Part shown: in pieces, positions 13,476-25,395 of the stretch
Layout: every line of letters begins with the position of its first letter
Position numbering within the stretch: the stretch's first letter is position 1
Origin: Portunus trituberculatus
Taxonomy: Eukaryota > Arthropoda > Malacostraca > Decapoda > Portunidae
DNA length: 64,000 bases
Assembly (NCBI RefSeq): GCF_017591435.1
Contig: NC_059296.1
Coordinates: 11,740,438 to 11,804,437 of the forward strand
Direction of reading: 5' to 3'
The notes under the pieces: generated by a model
The model's input: the letters and a program-made list of their open reading frames with translations, nothing else
Database searches by the model: none
What the model was told of the DNA's origin: nothing
Made by a program: the position numbers and the translations under genes

Positions 13476-13542
<67 letters not shown>
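13279..13542. repeat. Two (CT)n arrays
   Basis: CT runs at 13279-13328 and 13477-13542. Confidence 0.95.
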
Positions 13543-13546
<4 letters not shown>

Positions 13547-13968
13547 AACACCTCTTCCCAACCCTTCATATACTTATCTTCGCTCTCCCTTTCCTTCTAC
13601 AATCCCGTCACTCTTCTCGACACACCCTCGTCCACACACCTTTTTCCCCTTCCTTTGCTTTATAACCTCGTTCCCTCACCACCTCCCTTGACATCCCCTC
13701 CCTTACCCTACCCCGTCACTTCCTCCTTATCTTCCTTCTCTTGCCTTTCCTTCCATAGCTTCCCCTGTGACTTCCCTCCTGCAGACAATGGGTGAGGGAG
13801 GGAGCAGCAGACGTCACCCTCCCTCAACACTGCGGCCGAGGGATTGGTAAAAGGAAGGTCTGGTTATTATGAACAGGAAATATTCTGCTTATTAAGACCA
13901 TCGAGACCTTTTTTACATTTTTTTTTGTGTTAAGGAGTACTATGACTGGTGTGTGTGTGTTGTGTTGT

Positions 13969-13971
<3 letters not shown>

Positions 13972-14025
<54 letters not shown>
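13972..14025. repeat. (CT)n microsatellite
   Basis: 27 CT units, preceded by a short GT run. Confidence 0.97.
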
Positions 14026-14028
<3 letters not shown>

Positions 14029-14439
14029 AGTTATTCATGATTTTTCTACATTACGTTCTCTTCTTTCGCTTCAACCTTTCCATTTCATCCTTTTAAACAT
14101 TTTTTTTTTTAAGCATTTCCTTGTTATCTATCTTCTGTCTACACTATCATCATGTACTCTCAACCTTTGCTTTAGTATCCCCTGCCATTCTCTCTTGCCC
14201 TTCCTTTTTCCATTTTCTTTCCGTACTTAGTCTTGTTCTTGTGTGTGTCTGGGTGGCTGGGTGGGAAGGAGAGAGGAAGGGAGAGTGGGGTGCGTGGCGT
14301 GCGGCGAGAGGGAAAGGAGCAGGAGGAGGAAGTGGTGTAAAAAGAGGCAAGCAAGTTTATGGTGTGATGACGGAAATTAATGATATGCCACAGAGGGACG
14401 TAAATCAGAGGTAGAGGGTTTCATTATGAAGTCTTATAT

Positions 14440-14630
14440 TGTTCAGCTCAGTCATCATCTCTCCTTTGCGTACCTCCCTTTACCCGCCCTTTGTCTCCTC
14501 CTCTTTCCACATCATCCTCCTCCTTCTCCTTCTCCTTCTCCTCCTCCTCTTCCTCCTCGTGTTCCTACTTCGTCTCGTATTTCGTAAACTGTACTCTTTT
14601 TTTTCTTTCCTTTTTCCCATATATTTCCTG

Positions 14631-14680
<50 letters not shown>

Positions 14681-14990
14681 ATTCTCCTTTTTTTTCCTCA
14701 TCCCTCCCTCTCTTCCAAAACCTTTCCACATCCCCTTCCCAGAAACCTCCCTTCTTAACATCTTTCCTCCCTGTCCCTCTTTCATTAACCCATCTTCCGT
14801 CCCCTGTTTTTTTTCCACCCCTCTCCCTTTCTTCCTTCCGTTCTCCCTTCCCTCCCTCACCCTTTATCATTCATCCCATGCCTCCTTCCGTCCTCAGCTA
14901 TCGCCCCTCCTTTTCCCTTCCCTCTCCCGTCTCTCCCTTTGCCTCCCACGTCCCGCCGTCACCCGCACGCAACACACCAGTCTTTCTTTT
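14440..14990. repeat. Polypyrimidine domain with (GT)n
   Basis: CTCC/TTCC-rich sequence enclosing 22 GT units at 14634-14678. Confidence 0.85.
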
Positions 14991-15139
14991 TATCAGTAAG
15001 CGCTGCCTTCGCTCTCTGACGTCACTGGTATCTTGGAAACACGCATTGCATAACGTAATTTCAACACACTGAGCTAAAGGATGCGTCTGTATAGGATATG
15101 ATAGAAAACTGGAGAAATGTCATGTGTGGTAGCAGTGTT

Positions 15140-15246
<107 letters not shown>

Positions 15247-15390
15247 GAGTTGATCTCGACAAATATTTTAAAGAAGAAATATTTCCCAGCGTCGGTGAAA
15301 TGTTTTGGTTACGGAAGTTGCGTCACGCCGTCCTGGGCTTATCAGTGGTGCCGAGATAGGAAGGGTGTAGGATATAAGCAGGTGGTGACG

Positions 15391-15392
<2 letters not shown>

Positions 15393-15464
<72 letters not shown>
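15393..15464. repeat. (GA)n microsatellite
   Basis: 36 GA units. Confidence 0.97.
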
Positions 15465-15466
<2 letters not shown>

Positions 15467-15530
15467 TGGTTTCATTCAATTAAAAATACATAAGCTATCA
15501 CTTTTCAAATCCTCCTATCATCTCCTTCCC

Positions 15531-15724
15531 CTCCTCCTCCTCCTCCTCCTCCTCCTCCTCCTCCTCTTCATCCTTCAAGTTCTCACCTCCTCTCTCTCTC
15601 TCCTCCTCCTTTCATCTCCATCCGCCTCCTCTCTCTTCCTAACTTTTCAAAGCGTCTTTCCTCGCCTCTTTAATTGCTACTACTCATTTGATCATTCTTT
15701 ACACATTCACTTACCCTAAATATC

Positions 15725-15776
<52 letters not shown>
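15531..15776. repeat. (CTC)n and (CT)n arrays
   Basis: Twelve CTC units at 15531-15566, then a CT array at 15727-15776. Confidence 0.93.
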
Positions 15777-15779
<3 letters not shown>

Positions 15780-16156
15780 TTTTATAATTTTTTCCTTTGT
15801 TTTATTAATTTCTTCTTATTTCATTTTTTTTTCTTGCATTATTTCCATATTTCCTTCATTCGAACTTTTTGATTCTTGATTTTCTCCTAAATATATTCTC
15901 TTTGTTTTCATGTTCCGTCCAACCCTTTCTATTTTCTTCCTTTTCTTCATTCTATTATCTTGTTATTATTATCATTATCATTATTATATCATTATTACTC
16001 TTTCTCCTCTTCTTCTTCTCCTTCACATCTCATCTAGTTCATCCAAGTTCTTCCCCTACAGTGTGTTTGATAGTACTTACCATATACACAACAAACACGC
16101 CCTTCATAACCAATAGAGCCATTAATAATTGTTCATCTTTTCCATTCATTCGTGTT

Positions 16157-16240
16157 CCTCCTCCTCCTCCTCCTCCTCCTCCTCCTCCTCCTCCTCCCGC
16201 TCCTCCTCCTCATCCTTTTCCTTCTTCGCCTCCTCCTGGT
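16157..16240. repeat. (CTC)n array
   Basis: About 14 CTC units followed by degenerate TCCTCC text. Confidence 0.93.
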
Positions 16241-16405
16241 CCTCCTTCTTGCAACACGAGAGGCGCAGCGTTTCGGATGAGCGGCGACACAAGGACGTGG
16301 CGAGAGGACCCAGCTGGCCCCTTCAGGAACCCCGAAAAAAAGGTAAACAAACACAAAAATAAGAACCATCCTGACCCACAGTAAACAAACGGACGTGGAC
16401 CTTAA

Positions 16406-16418
16406 TGTGTGTGTGTGA

Positions 16419-16481
<63 letters not shown>

Positions 16482-16490
16482 TGTGTGTGT
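16406..16490. repeat. (GT)n array, left flank of SINE copy A
   Basis: GT units with single GAGTAT and CT interruptions, running to the SINE boundary. Confidence 0.95.
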
Positions 16491-16769
16491 GCAGTTCACC
16501 ACGGTCGTCTAGTGGTCACCCTGCCAGCCTTCCCCATTACAGAGCGAGCTCAGAGCTCATAGACCGATCTTCGGGTAGGACTGAGACCACAACACACTCC
16601 ACACACCGGGAAAGCGAGGCCACAACCCTCGAGTTACATCCTGTACCCTCTTGCTGCTAGGTGAACAGGGGCTACACATTAAGAGTTTGCCCATTTGCCT
16701 CGTCGCTTCCCGAGATTCGAACCCGGCCCTCTCGATTATGAGCCGAGCGTGCTAACCACTACACTACGC

Positions 16770-16771
<2 letters not shown>
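16491..16771 (-). mobile_element. tRNA-derived SINE, copy A, bounded by GT arrays
   Basis: On the minus strand the element begins with a tRNA-like head: A-box-like TAGTGTAGTGG, anticodon arm with loop CTCATAA (CAT at 16740-16738), and B box GGTTCGAATCTC at about 16724-16712. The anticodon, D and T arms pair, but the acceptor stem does not, so it is not a functional tRNA gene. The body runs through CTCAGAGCTC and a CGATCTTCGG motif to a far end that on the plus strand reads GGTCGTCTAGTGG. Both flanks are GT microsatellite. A nearly identical element recurs at 62.4 and 63.4 kb. Confidence 0.8.

Positions 16772-16839
<68 letters not shown>
16771..16839. repeat. (GT)n array between SINE A and the TATTTACCTAG repeat
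   Basis: 35 uninterrupted GT units joined directly to GCGG of the tRNA-like head. Confidence 0.97.
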
Positions 16840-16842
<3 letters not shown>

Positions 16843-16928
16843 TTACCTAGTTGTATTTACCTAGTTGTAGTTTTACAGGGCCTGGGCTTTATGCTCGTGT
16901 GGCCCCGTCTCCATATCTACACTTATCC

Positions 16929-16935
<7 letters not shown>
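16840..16935. repeat. TATTTACCTAG dispersed repeat between two GT arrays
   Basis: Begins with two copies of GTATTTACCTAGTT, then AGTTTTACAGGGCCTGGGC, CGTGTGGCCCCGTCTCC and CACTTATCC before the next GT array. I recall near-identical text as a common decapod repeat (memory, not a search). No coding potential or Pol III boxes are evident. Only its first 7-10 bases recur in this window, at 61636 and 62754, both after GT-rich sequence. Confidence 0.6.

Positions 16936-16983
<48 letters not shown>
16936..16983. repeat. (GT)n array after the TATTTACCTAG repeat
   Basis: 24 GT units. Confidence 0.97.
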
Positions 16984-16988
<5 letters not shown>

Positions 16989-17675
16989 ACGAAGCTCTAA
17001 GAAGTTACAAGAATAAACTTTGATGTAAAAAAAAAATTATATGTACTGAAGGACAAAAATGTGACCACTAATTAAACTGGACGCAAATATAATTGCCTCA
17101 TTATGCACTTGTGCCTCACATCTCCCTTATGACTCGGGGCCATAATCAGCATTGCCCTTCCATTTTTTCACATCTCACTCAAGCCGAAAAACATGAAGGA
17201 AAAAGAAACTAAGGGAAGAGCGGAGCGTGGAAAGGGGGAGGAAAAACCGCACGAGGAGAACGAGGAGGAGGAGGGAAGAAAGGGTGAGCGTGAAAGTGAA
17301 GAAAAAGACAGGAGATGTAGGAGGCAGCAACAGTTACGGTGACGAGCAGGGAAGGAGCGGGACGTGGCCTTGGCAGTGGGCACATCACGTCCCCTGAGGT
17401 TTGGCGAGACTGCGCCTCCCAACATGTCACGAGACCCCCGCCGTGCACCACGCGACGGGCGGCGACCACCACACTCACCGCCCGCGGTACTCCAGCCTGA
17501 GTTACTGACTGAGAGAGAGAGAGAGAGAGAGAAACCCACTATACGTAATCCATTATGCAATTGTATTATCTATCATATATGTAATTTATGTAATCATGTA
17601 TAGATGTATTAGACAAATCATTATGAAACAGTTACATAAAAAACGAGTAACTTGACCTTAAAAACTTTCAATATG

Positions 17676-17678
<3 letters not shown>

Positions 17679-17738
<60 letters not shown>
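17679..17738. repeat. (GA)n microsatellite
   Basis: 29 GA units; a shorter GA run lies at 17513-17532. Confidence 0.97.
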
Positions 17739-17740
<2 letters not shown>

Positions 17741-18239
17741 CGAGCACATACCGTGGGAAGGAAGGAAAACAGAACTTGAGCTGCGAGAGACACCCAGCTG
17801 AGCGAGGCCACGGAGGACCTTGGCCGGTGTTTACGTATGCAAATCCCGCGACTCCATAACCACCAGGGAGTAATTCAACTCTAATGAAGGAAAAATAAAT
17901 GGACACGTCATGTGGGCGGCGGGACGGCGATGACACGTTCCACTGTCCAAATAAGTAGAGAGCATCGCGTGCCGTACAGAAGAAAGGCGAAGGAGGAGGA
18001 GGAGGAGGAGGAGGAAAGGAGTAGTAGGAGGAGGATAAGGATAAAAAAAGAATGAGGAGGTGGAGGTGGAGTAAGGTTCTCTCTCTCTGACTGGTAACAA
18101 CGGCATACCTACACCACTCATCCCTCTGAGAGCTAATATAAAATGCAAAAATGTATAAAAGAGCGTATATATCTTCATGAAGAGGACGTTAAATGCCCAA
18201 AGTGGAGGAGGCTGTCCATAGGTGGTCCTGGGAAGGGTT

Positions 18240-18242
<3 letters not shown>

Positions 18243-18306
<64 letters not shown>

Positions 18307-18366
18307 CGTGTGGGAGAGATGTAGGTGGGAGTTAAGCGTGATTCAGAGAATGGTGACGTGATTTGA

Positions 18367-18458
<92 letters not shown>
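18243..18458. repeat. Two (GA)n arrays
   Basis: GA runs at 18243-18302 and 18369-18458 with a 66-bp spacer. Confidence 0.97.
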
Positions 18459-18460
<2 letters not shown>

Positions 18461-18813
18461 AAGGGGCAGAAGGGTTCATAGGATCACTTACACCAGAAAC
18501 ACAATCCTTCGCTCAACATCACACAGCTGTTTCAAAAATCCCCGATCCAATCTCCCTCCTTCTCCTCCTCCTCCTCTTCCTCCTCCTTCTACTCCTCCTC
18601 CTCCTACCTCCTCCTCCTCCCACATCTTGTCATCTCTCTGCATTGGTCTCGGTTCAGTCTTTTTTTTCCTGTTTTTTTCTTGTTTCATTATTATATTCCG
18701 TCTGCGTCTCCTTCCAGATTTAAAAGGCTTGAGTCATCCTGAGGGCACTGCAGTGGACTCCTCTTGCAAACTTAGCGACAAAGTTGAAGGAAAAGAAAAG
18801 AAAAAGGGAGGGA

Positions 18814-18816
<3 letters not shown>

Positions 18817-18861
<45 letters not shown>
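18817..18861. repeat. (CT)n microsatellite
   Basis: About 22 CT units, opposite in strand sense to the GA arrays 360 bp upstream. Confidence 0.95.
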
Positions 18862-18863
<2 letters not shown>

Positions 18864-18939
18864 ATCGTGACGTCAGGTGTCCACGACCACGACGCAATGA
18901 CCTTGAATGTTAGCAGGACGAATGACGCGCGAGCAACAC

Positions 18940-19176
18940 CACTACTACCACCTCCACCATCACCACCATCACCACTAGTACCATCACCACTACCACTACC
19001 ACCACCACTACCACCACCACCTCTTCCTTACTCCTCGTCCCTCTTTCCCTCTTTCCTTCCCTCACTGAAACCCGGAGAATAATTGTTTATTTTGCGGTTA
19101 AAGGAAGGAAAACCACCATAACCACCAACATAACTCTTTCTCCTATGTCTCCATCTTCTTCTCTTACTACTATTGT

Positions 19177-19223
<47 letters not shown>

Positions 19224-19269
19224 TTACCTCACTACTGCTACTACTACCACCACCACTATCATTATGACG

Positions 19270-19315
<46 letters not shown>

Positions 19316-19349
19316 TATTACTACTACTTCTACTACTACTTCACCACCA

Positions 19350-19395
<46 letters not shown>

Positions 19396-19445
19396 CATTA
19401 CCTCTACAAAACAAGCACAACTACAGAAATGCGGGAACCTACCCA

Positions 19446-19502
<57 letters not shown>
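18940..19502. repeat. CCA/CTA trinucleotide region ending in (CA)n
   Basis: CCACCA-type text at 18940-19020, CTA arrays at 19177-19222, 19270-19314 and 19354-19394, then a CA array at 19449-19502. Confidence 0.92.
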
Positions 19503-19507
<5 letters not shown>

Positions 19508-19735
19508 CTTTCACGGGGAACAATCGCCACAATCACTGTCCCTATCTCTGTAATCACTACCCTTCCCATCATCGCCCTTTTACTGTTATCACCACCATCA
19601 CCACCATCGCCGCAGCAAGTCACCACTCCCTCAGCGCTTCATCACCACCCCCTTCATCACCGCACGGAACTTTCTCCTTCTCCTGCGTAAGGGACAGTAT
19701 TTTCAAACGCTTCAGTGCTTTTACCTGACTGTTTT

Positions 19736-19960
19736 TTAATCCCTTCAGTACTGTGGCACGTTTTTATATATACTTACTATATATATACTTATTATTTGGT
19801 GATTTTATACAGCTTCAGAAACTTATATGGGGATTAGAATATAGTGAACACTCTGGCCATTAATCTTCTGACCTCTATAGACCTTTTCTAATATAAATGA
19901 AATCGTCTCCTCATACCCAAAACTGAAGGTAAAAATGCGTTTCAGTACGGAAGGAGTTAA
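19736..19960 (-). mobile_element. piggyBac-like MITE, copy 1
   Basis: Bounded by TTAA at both ends, with inverted termini (TCCCTTCAGTACTG at the left, CAGTACGGAAGGAGTTAA at the right). The interior contains CCATTAATCTTCTGACCTC and TTATACAGCTTCAGAAACTT, shared with four other copies. A short extra TATATATACTTA tract is inserted near the left end. No transposase frame. TTAA ends and CCC-starting termini are typical of piggyBac-group elements; the family assignment is inferred. Confidence 0.75.
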
Positions 19961-20030
19961 TGTATTTTTTCAGGCGCTAATTGGAGTTTTTAAAGGTGTT
20001 TTTCTTAATTAGTAAAGTTTAGCTAAGTAT

Positions 20031-20250
20031 TCTGTGTTATTAGTTGGAAGACTCATCATAAGAGTGTGTTTATGTATCCATGTGATATTTTGATAGTGAG
20101 ATAAACAGAGAGAGACAGGAAACCGGGGTGGGAGGGACGGTGACGACATAGTTTAGGCAAGGAATCTGTGTTCTTAGTTGAAAGAACCATCATAAGAGTG
20201 TGTTTATGTATCTATGTGATCTGATAGAGACAGAGAAAGGCAGTAGAGTG
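20031..20250. repeat. Tandem duplication, offset 134 bp
   Basis: TCTGTGTTATTAGTTGGAAG and then ATCATAAGAGTGTGTTTATG at 20031 recur as TCTGTGTTCTTAGTTGAAAG and the same second motif from 20165. A GATAGTGAGATAAACAGAGA-type tail follows each. Confidence 0.6.
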
Positions 20251-20719
20251 GAGAGATGGCGATATAGATAACCTGGGGCGTGCTAGTTGAGGTGGATGAG
20301 AAGGGAGAAAAGGTAAATTCTCTCCCATCACGTGAAATGGAGAAGGTGATGGGCGCCACTCAGCCTCCCTCCTGGACACTGGGACATACAAAGGCTCTAA
20401 GGGGACGTGGACAAATGCCTCAGCGTGAACGATGGAGTGAGTAAGGGTTGAGGTGTCTCCTCTACGCATACCATCTCCTCCTACTCCTCCTCCTCCTCTT
20501 CCCCAGAACGGCCTAATATAGCAAGCCTGAATATTTGCTTTTACTGGCGCACGTCTTTTTTTCCTCTTCCTCCCTTTATGCGTTATTTACAGCCTCTCCT
20601 CCTTGTGGTGACTTTAATGGTTTTATTTTTCTCAATGTTTTTCTTCTACTGGTCGCGCCTTGAGTGTGTTGGGGTTCAGGATGAGTAAAGGCGGCAACGT
20701 GTTTAGCGGTTCCTTTCCC

Positions 20720-21290
20720 CGTGATTCTCCCTCCTTTCCTATCTTCCTCCGCCTCCTTTTTAGTTTCTTTCTCTTCCCCTCCTCGTCCCCAGCCCTCCTT
20801 CCCCGCCAGGCCCAGACGCAGGCTCCTCGTCAGGATGATGAATGGCGGGGACAGGACAGAGGAGCAGTTTCAGTGACTCTGACCTGGTCGTCTGTGCCTT
20901 GCTCCTCTTGTCCCTTTTAACCTCACCCCTCTCCTGCCCTCTTCCTCTCCTTGGCCCTCTCCTTTACTCGGTCCTCCTGCCTCCTCTTCTTGTCTCTCTT
21001 ACTCCCTCTCACTTCTTTCCTCTCTGCCTACACTTCTATAAGTTTCTTCTCTTTGATTATTCTCCTTCCTCTTGTCTCCTCTTCTCGTTTCATTTTCTCT
21101 GTTTCTCTCACTACTTTCCTCTTCTTTTTTCGTTTTCCCAATTTTTCTCACTCCTTTCCTCGCTGCTTCCTTTCCTCGATTACTTTCCTTCCTCCTCTCC
21201 CTTTTTACAGTTTCTCTCTTTCTCTCACTCTTGTCCTCACTGCTGTCTTTCCTCCTTCTCGATCCCTCCCCCTCCTTCCTGCATGTATTG
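20720..21290. repeat. Polypyrimidine domain
   Basis: C/T-rich text over 570 bp. The overlapping long S/L/F-rich frames are compositional. Confidence 0.8.
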
Positions 21291-21546
21291 GTGATCGCTT
21301 TGCCAGCCTCACTCACCACCTCTCTCGGGTCTTGTATTACTTGTACACAGCCTCTGAGATCCCCCGAGACCACTCCATCACGGGGGTCAAGGAAAGGTTG
21401 TCTGCCTCGCCTGCTGCCCGTCACTAGCGTCCCTGCGGGCGAGACGCTGCGCTGCCCCTTTTTTTCTATTGCCTTACGTAATGCACTTCTCTTGTGTTTC
21501 CAATGTGTGATGGCTGTAACTGATGCTGCCCCCCAGAGAGTGATTA

Positions 21547-21550
<4 letters not shown>

Positions 21551-21581
<31 letters not shown>
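21551..21581. repeat. (CT)n microsatellite
   Basis: 15 CT units. Confidence 0.97.
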
Positions 21582-21585
<4 letters not shown>

Positions 21586-21589
21586 AACA

Positions 21590-23215
21590 AATTATTATTA
21601 GATATTCATTCTACGATTGCTCTCCTCACTACTTTTTGTTATATCTACACACTTTTTTTAAGGTTCCCACAAATTTACAAACACGACTAGTATGTTTTCC
21701 GTTCCCTCGTCTCCACCACCAATCATTCTGACCCCGATGCTGCGACGACAGGAAAGTATAAATCAATCAACCAATTAGCACCACCTACATCTTGCAACAC
21801 AGAAACATGAACACACACCACTGACATCCTTCCTCACCCCCTCACCCTTTCACCCAGTCGCCCTAACACCCTTTTCACTAACATTCCAAACTTGACGCTC
21901 ATACCTTTACATCTGCAGTTTTTCAGCCGTGACACGTGATTTCATGATGTTGTTTAGGGCGTTATTTTTTGGGGGAGGGTATGTTTGTAGAAAGTCTTAA
22001 TTCACGTTACGCGTCTTAAGTTAATTGTAGTATAGTGATTAATGTTCCGTCTAGACTCGACCCCTTTCCCTGCTTTTTTGTTTTCCTCTCTATTTGTAAT
22101 TGTTTAAAAGCTTCTTAGAGATTTTATTTTTGTAGTCATATGTTTTGATACTTTTATAGGTGAAAATACATAAGATTAACATACTAGTCGCCTTTTTCTC
22201 TCACTTTGTTTCTCTTTTTATATGTTTGTCCATGAAAACACTTCATACAAAGATCTCATTGCTAACGAAAGAACACTGTACCAATAAAATATTTAAATAA
22301 ACTAATCAGTCTGTCAATCATTCCATTAATCAAACAACAAATCAATTCCTTTCCCTAATCACACCTTCACTGACATAACCATACCTCGTTCCGAAGATCC
22401 ACAGGTGAGCCGCGTCATTGTGTTACTCCGCCAGGTAATACAGCTTAGATCAGGCAAATATCTGAAGGTCCTGTAACCTAAGAAATCAAAAGAGGATCAA
22501 ATATCGTTCCTTTAGGCCCATAGACTACGCTAGATGACCTTAATGTAGTGAAAAGGTAAGGATGAGAAGTAATGGAAATTACTCTGCCTCCTAGTCTTCT
22601 CCCTTCTCCTCCTTCTGGTTACCTGCCTCGCCCTGATAACATCACCTACGTCTGTCGGTCTGGTTTGCCTTACTCTCGTCCACAACCCGAGATTACACTG
22701 TGGTTTCGTATCTCATATTTCGAATCTTCTCTCCGTTTTTCTTTCCACGTTTAGCATCTCACGTTCGCCACACCGCGGTTTACATAAGCTCATTCTTAAC
22801 GAGTGACTGGAATGTTAAAAAAAAAAAAAAAGCGGAATAATGATAATGATAAATGAACAAAAACTCGCTTACATGAGCTGTCAGCAGCACCATATTTACT
22901 TGTAATGAGACGACGTCCTCCCACCTCACACGGGCCAGCGTATTTAAGGGTCTTCAAAATGCAAATAATTCTCCATTTCGGACAAGAGGCGTCAACACGA
23001 GCGCCAGTTCCTCTTACCAAACTTGGCTTTCAGGATGCGAGTTGGCAGATTAGTGTTCGAAGTTTCGGTGTTAATCAGAGTTTCATCAGCTGGGCGCGAT
23101 GCTGAAGACATATTTACAGCAGCAATACTCCCCTCGTAAAGAAGAAGATATACAAGACCCACTCGAGACCGTGTAAGGAGCGAGAAAGAGAGGAAAAGAG
23201 ACGAGAAGCGGTACA
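21590..23215. other. Unique noncoding stretch
   Basis: Mixed-composition sequence with no recognised exon, RNA gene or repeat family. An A-run lies at 22816-22830. Confidence 0.45.
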
Positions 23216-23219
23216 GCCC

Positions 23220-23390
23220 CGTATTTTCAAACTTTTGACTCGCATAAACACTATTTTCAAAGGCCACAAAAGCGATTACTCGTGTTCTCAAGGGTGTTTT
23301 TCCTATTGATGGTGCTGAATACTTGTTAACGTATCACTAGAATCATAAAAACATCCTTGAAAAGTCCAATAAATTTCACTAGAGCCGGCT
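23220..23390. mobile_element. Foldback-family element, left half
   Basis: GTATTTTCAAACTTTTGACT, then ACTATTTTCAAAGGCCACA, then AAGGGTGTTTTTC and CATAAAAACATCCTTGAAAA follow the order in the copies at 55.4 and 57.1 kb. The matching right terminus is not evident. Confidence 0.55.
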
Positions 23391-23520
23391 GTAAAGGAGA
23401 TCGGACGGTCGCGGAGCAGGAAGGGAAGCCGGTAGTCAAAACGTATCTATAAACAAACGTAAAGCGATGCAATGTGTCAGGGGAGCTACCACGGGGAGGG
23501 TACGTGGGATGGTGATGGCT

Positions 23521-23523
<3 letters not shown>

Positions 23524-23571
<48 letters not shown>
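23524..23571. repeat. (GT)n microsatellite
   Basis: 23 GT units. Confidence 0.97.
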
Positions 23572-23572
<1 letters not shown>

Positions 23573-23791
23573 CTGTCTAACGGGAGCCCATAAATCTCAC
23601 TATTTACACTACGACTTAGGAAATTAGTCAGTCAGTCCACACCACGACACGCGAAGTTGAGAGACGAGACGAGGCTGACAAAACAAAAATAGATAAAAAT
23701 AAAGATAAAAATAAAAAGCAATACATAAAAACGAGACATCCTCCATCTCTCTTGACAGGAGGACCAAGAGTGGAACTTGTCAAATATTAAT

Positions 23792-23793
<2 letters not shown>

Positions 23794-23829
<36 letters not shown>
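23794..23829. repeat. (CT)n microsatellite
   Basis: 18 CT units. Confidence 0.97.
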
Positions 23830-23831
<2 letters not shown>

Positions 23832-23984
23832 GGGGTACTCATTGCCCTCGTCAGCGCGACACGCAAGCGACACCTGATCCCGAAGCAACAAATGAGGTTT
23901 TCCATTAGTACATGGAGCCTTGTTCGCTTCCTCCGCCGAAGAGAAAGTGTTAAAAGTTTGCTGAAGACGTTGAGTGCATAGGAG

Positions 23985-24425
23985 GAGGAGTGGAGTGCGA
24001 GAGGGTTATGGAGGAAAGATGAGATCGCACGAAAGATAAGTTAGAATAAAAGTGAGGGAAAAGGAATATGTGAAAGGGAAGGAAAACAGAATGAAAAGTG
24101 AAAAAGGAAGAGGAACGTGCAGGAAGGAAAGAAGTTTGAAAAGAGAAAAAGGGAAGGAACAAAAAGTATGCGTGAGAAAGTGAGATGAAAGGAAAGAGGA
24201 GAATTTATACGAAGAAGGAGGTAAAGACAGATGCATACACGAGAAAGAGAATAGAAAAGAGGATAAAGGAACCAACCAATACAAAAGTTAGTAAGAGGAA
24301 AGATGATAAACGCATAGAAACCAAGATTTATATGAGAAGCAAGAGAAAAAAGAAAACATGAATGAGAGAACAGGGAGAACACATATTAAAAGATAAAGAA
24401 GAAATAGAATAGTTACGGAAAAAAA
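23985..24425. repeat. Polypurine domain
   Basis: GAAAGG/GAGAAA-rich plus strand. Minus-strand frames here are compositional. Confidence 0.75.
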
Positions 24426-24685
24426 AGTGGCAAAAACTGGAAACGTCACACACACTCAAACCAGCACAGCATTTCTCTCGAGACGCAAAGACAGGACCAA
24501 GTGAACAAGGACTTCTCGAATGGACTCAAAAGCTACTGGGTGCGTGAGGAATCCTATCGCAGAATCCTATGACATCCCACGTCCAGAGCACAGCCTCACC
24601 ACACTTCCACGTCCAGCAGGTTCCCCACTTCACCCACTTCCCCACAGCCCACCAGCGATTAGATAAGCACTCATGAATATTTAAC

Positions 24686-25071
24686 CAGAAAGGAAAGTTG
24701 CACGAGATTCATGATACTGTTTGATTTGAGTCGAGTTCAGAATAGTTGAGTTGCTGGTTATATTCGTGCGTGCCTTCTAACCTAACCTAACTAAACCTAA
24801 CCTAACCTAGTCTAGCCTAATCTAACCTGACTCAGAAAGGAAAGTTTGTAAGAGATTCATAATACTGTTTGATTTGAGTGGAGTTCAGAAGAGCTGCTGG
24901 TTATACTCGTGCGTGCCTTCTAACTTCACCTAACCTAACCTAAGCTAAGCTAAGTTAACTTAATTCAGGATGGAAAGTTGTACGATTAGTTTGAGACAAA
25001 TTGGGAGAAGTTGTTAGTTGTACGTGCTTGTGATCGCCACCAGACCTAACCTAAATCAACTTACCCTATTC
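24686..25071. repeat. Tandem array with CCTAA telomere-like motifs (units 1-3)
   Basis: Three units of 133-147 bp begin CAGAAAGGAAAGTTG-like at 24686, 24833 and 24966. They share GAGATTCATGATACTGTTTG and end with a tract of CCTAACCTAA motifs. CCTAA is the complement of the arthropod telomere repeat TTAGG. Confidence 0.65.
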
Positions 25072-25394
25072 CAGTGGTTCCCAATCTTGTAGTGGTACAC
25101 GAAGGCCTTCCAGGTGGTACATCAGCGCTTTCGGGATCATATGCGATTTAATTCATTTCTCAGAAAAAAAAAAGTTTATCGCCATACACAAGATAATCTG
25201 GCATCGATCAGCTGGTGAAGAAGAAACAGATGCATTAAATTAAGCTATGTTCCTTGTTCTTAGCACAACTGTGTATTCTATTTGTGAATAAATTGATATT
25301 CGCTGGAATTGAGTTTTCTGTAAGCAGATGGTACGCAAGGACTGTACGGTACTTCCAAATGGTACTCGCTCAAGAAAAAATTTGGGAACCACTA
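25072..25394. mobile_element. hAT-like non-autonomous element
   Basis: The left terminus CAGTGGTTCCCAATCTTG and right terminus TTTGGGAACCACTA are inverted repeats of about 13 bp. CAGTGGTTCCCAA-type ends are characteristic of hAT elements. The interior has two GGTAC-type repeats (GTGGTACACGAAGGCCTTCC; AATGGTACTCGCTC) and no transposase frame. An exact 8-bp target duplication is not visible (CCCTATTC versus GTCTAACC). The element interrupts the CCTAA-bearing tandem array. Confidence 0.65.
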
Positions 25395-25395
25395 G

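Noticed and set aside
16699..16771. Functional tRNA-Met gene on the minus strand
   Set aside because: D, anticodon and T arms fold, but the acceptor stem does not pair. The sequence is the head of a repeated SINE, and copies carry different anticodons.
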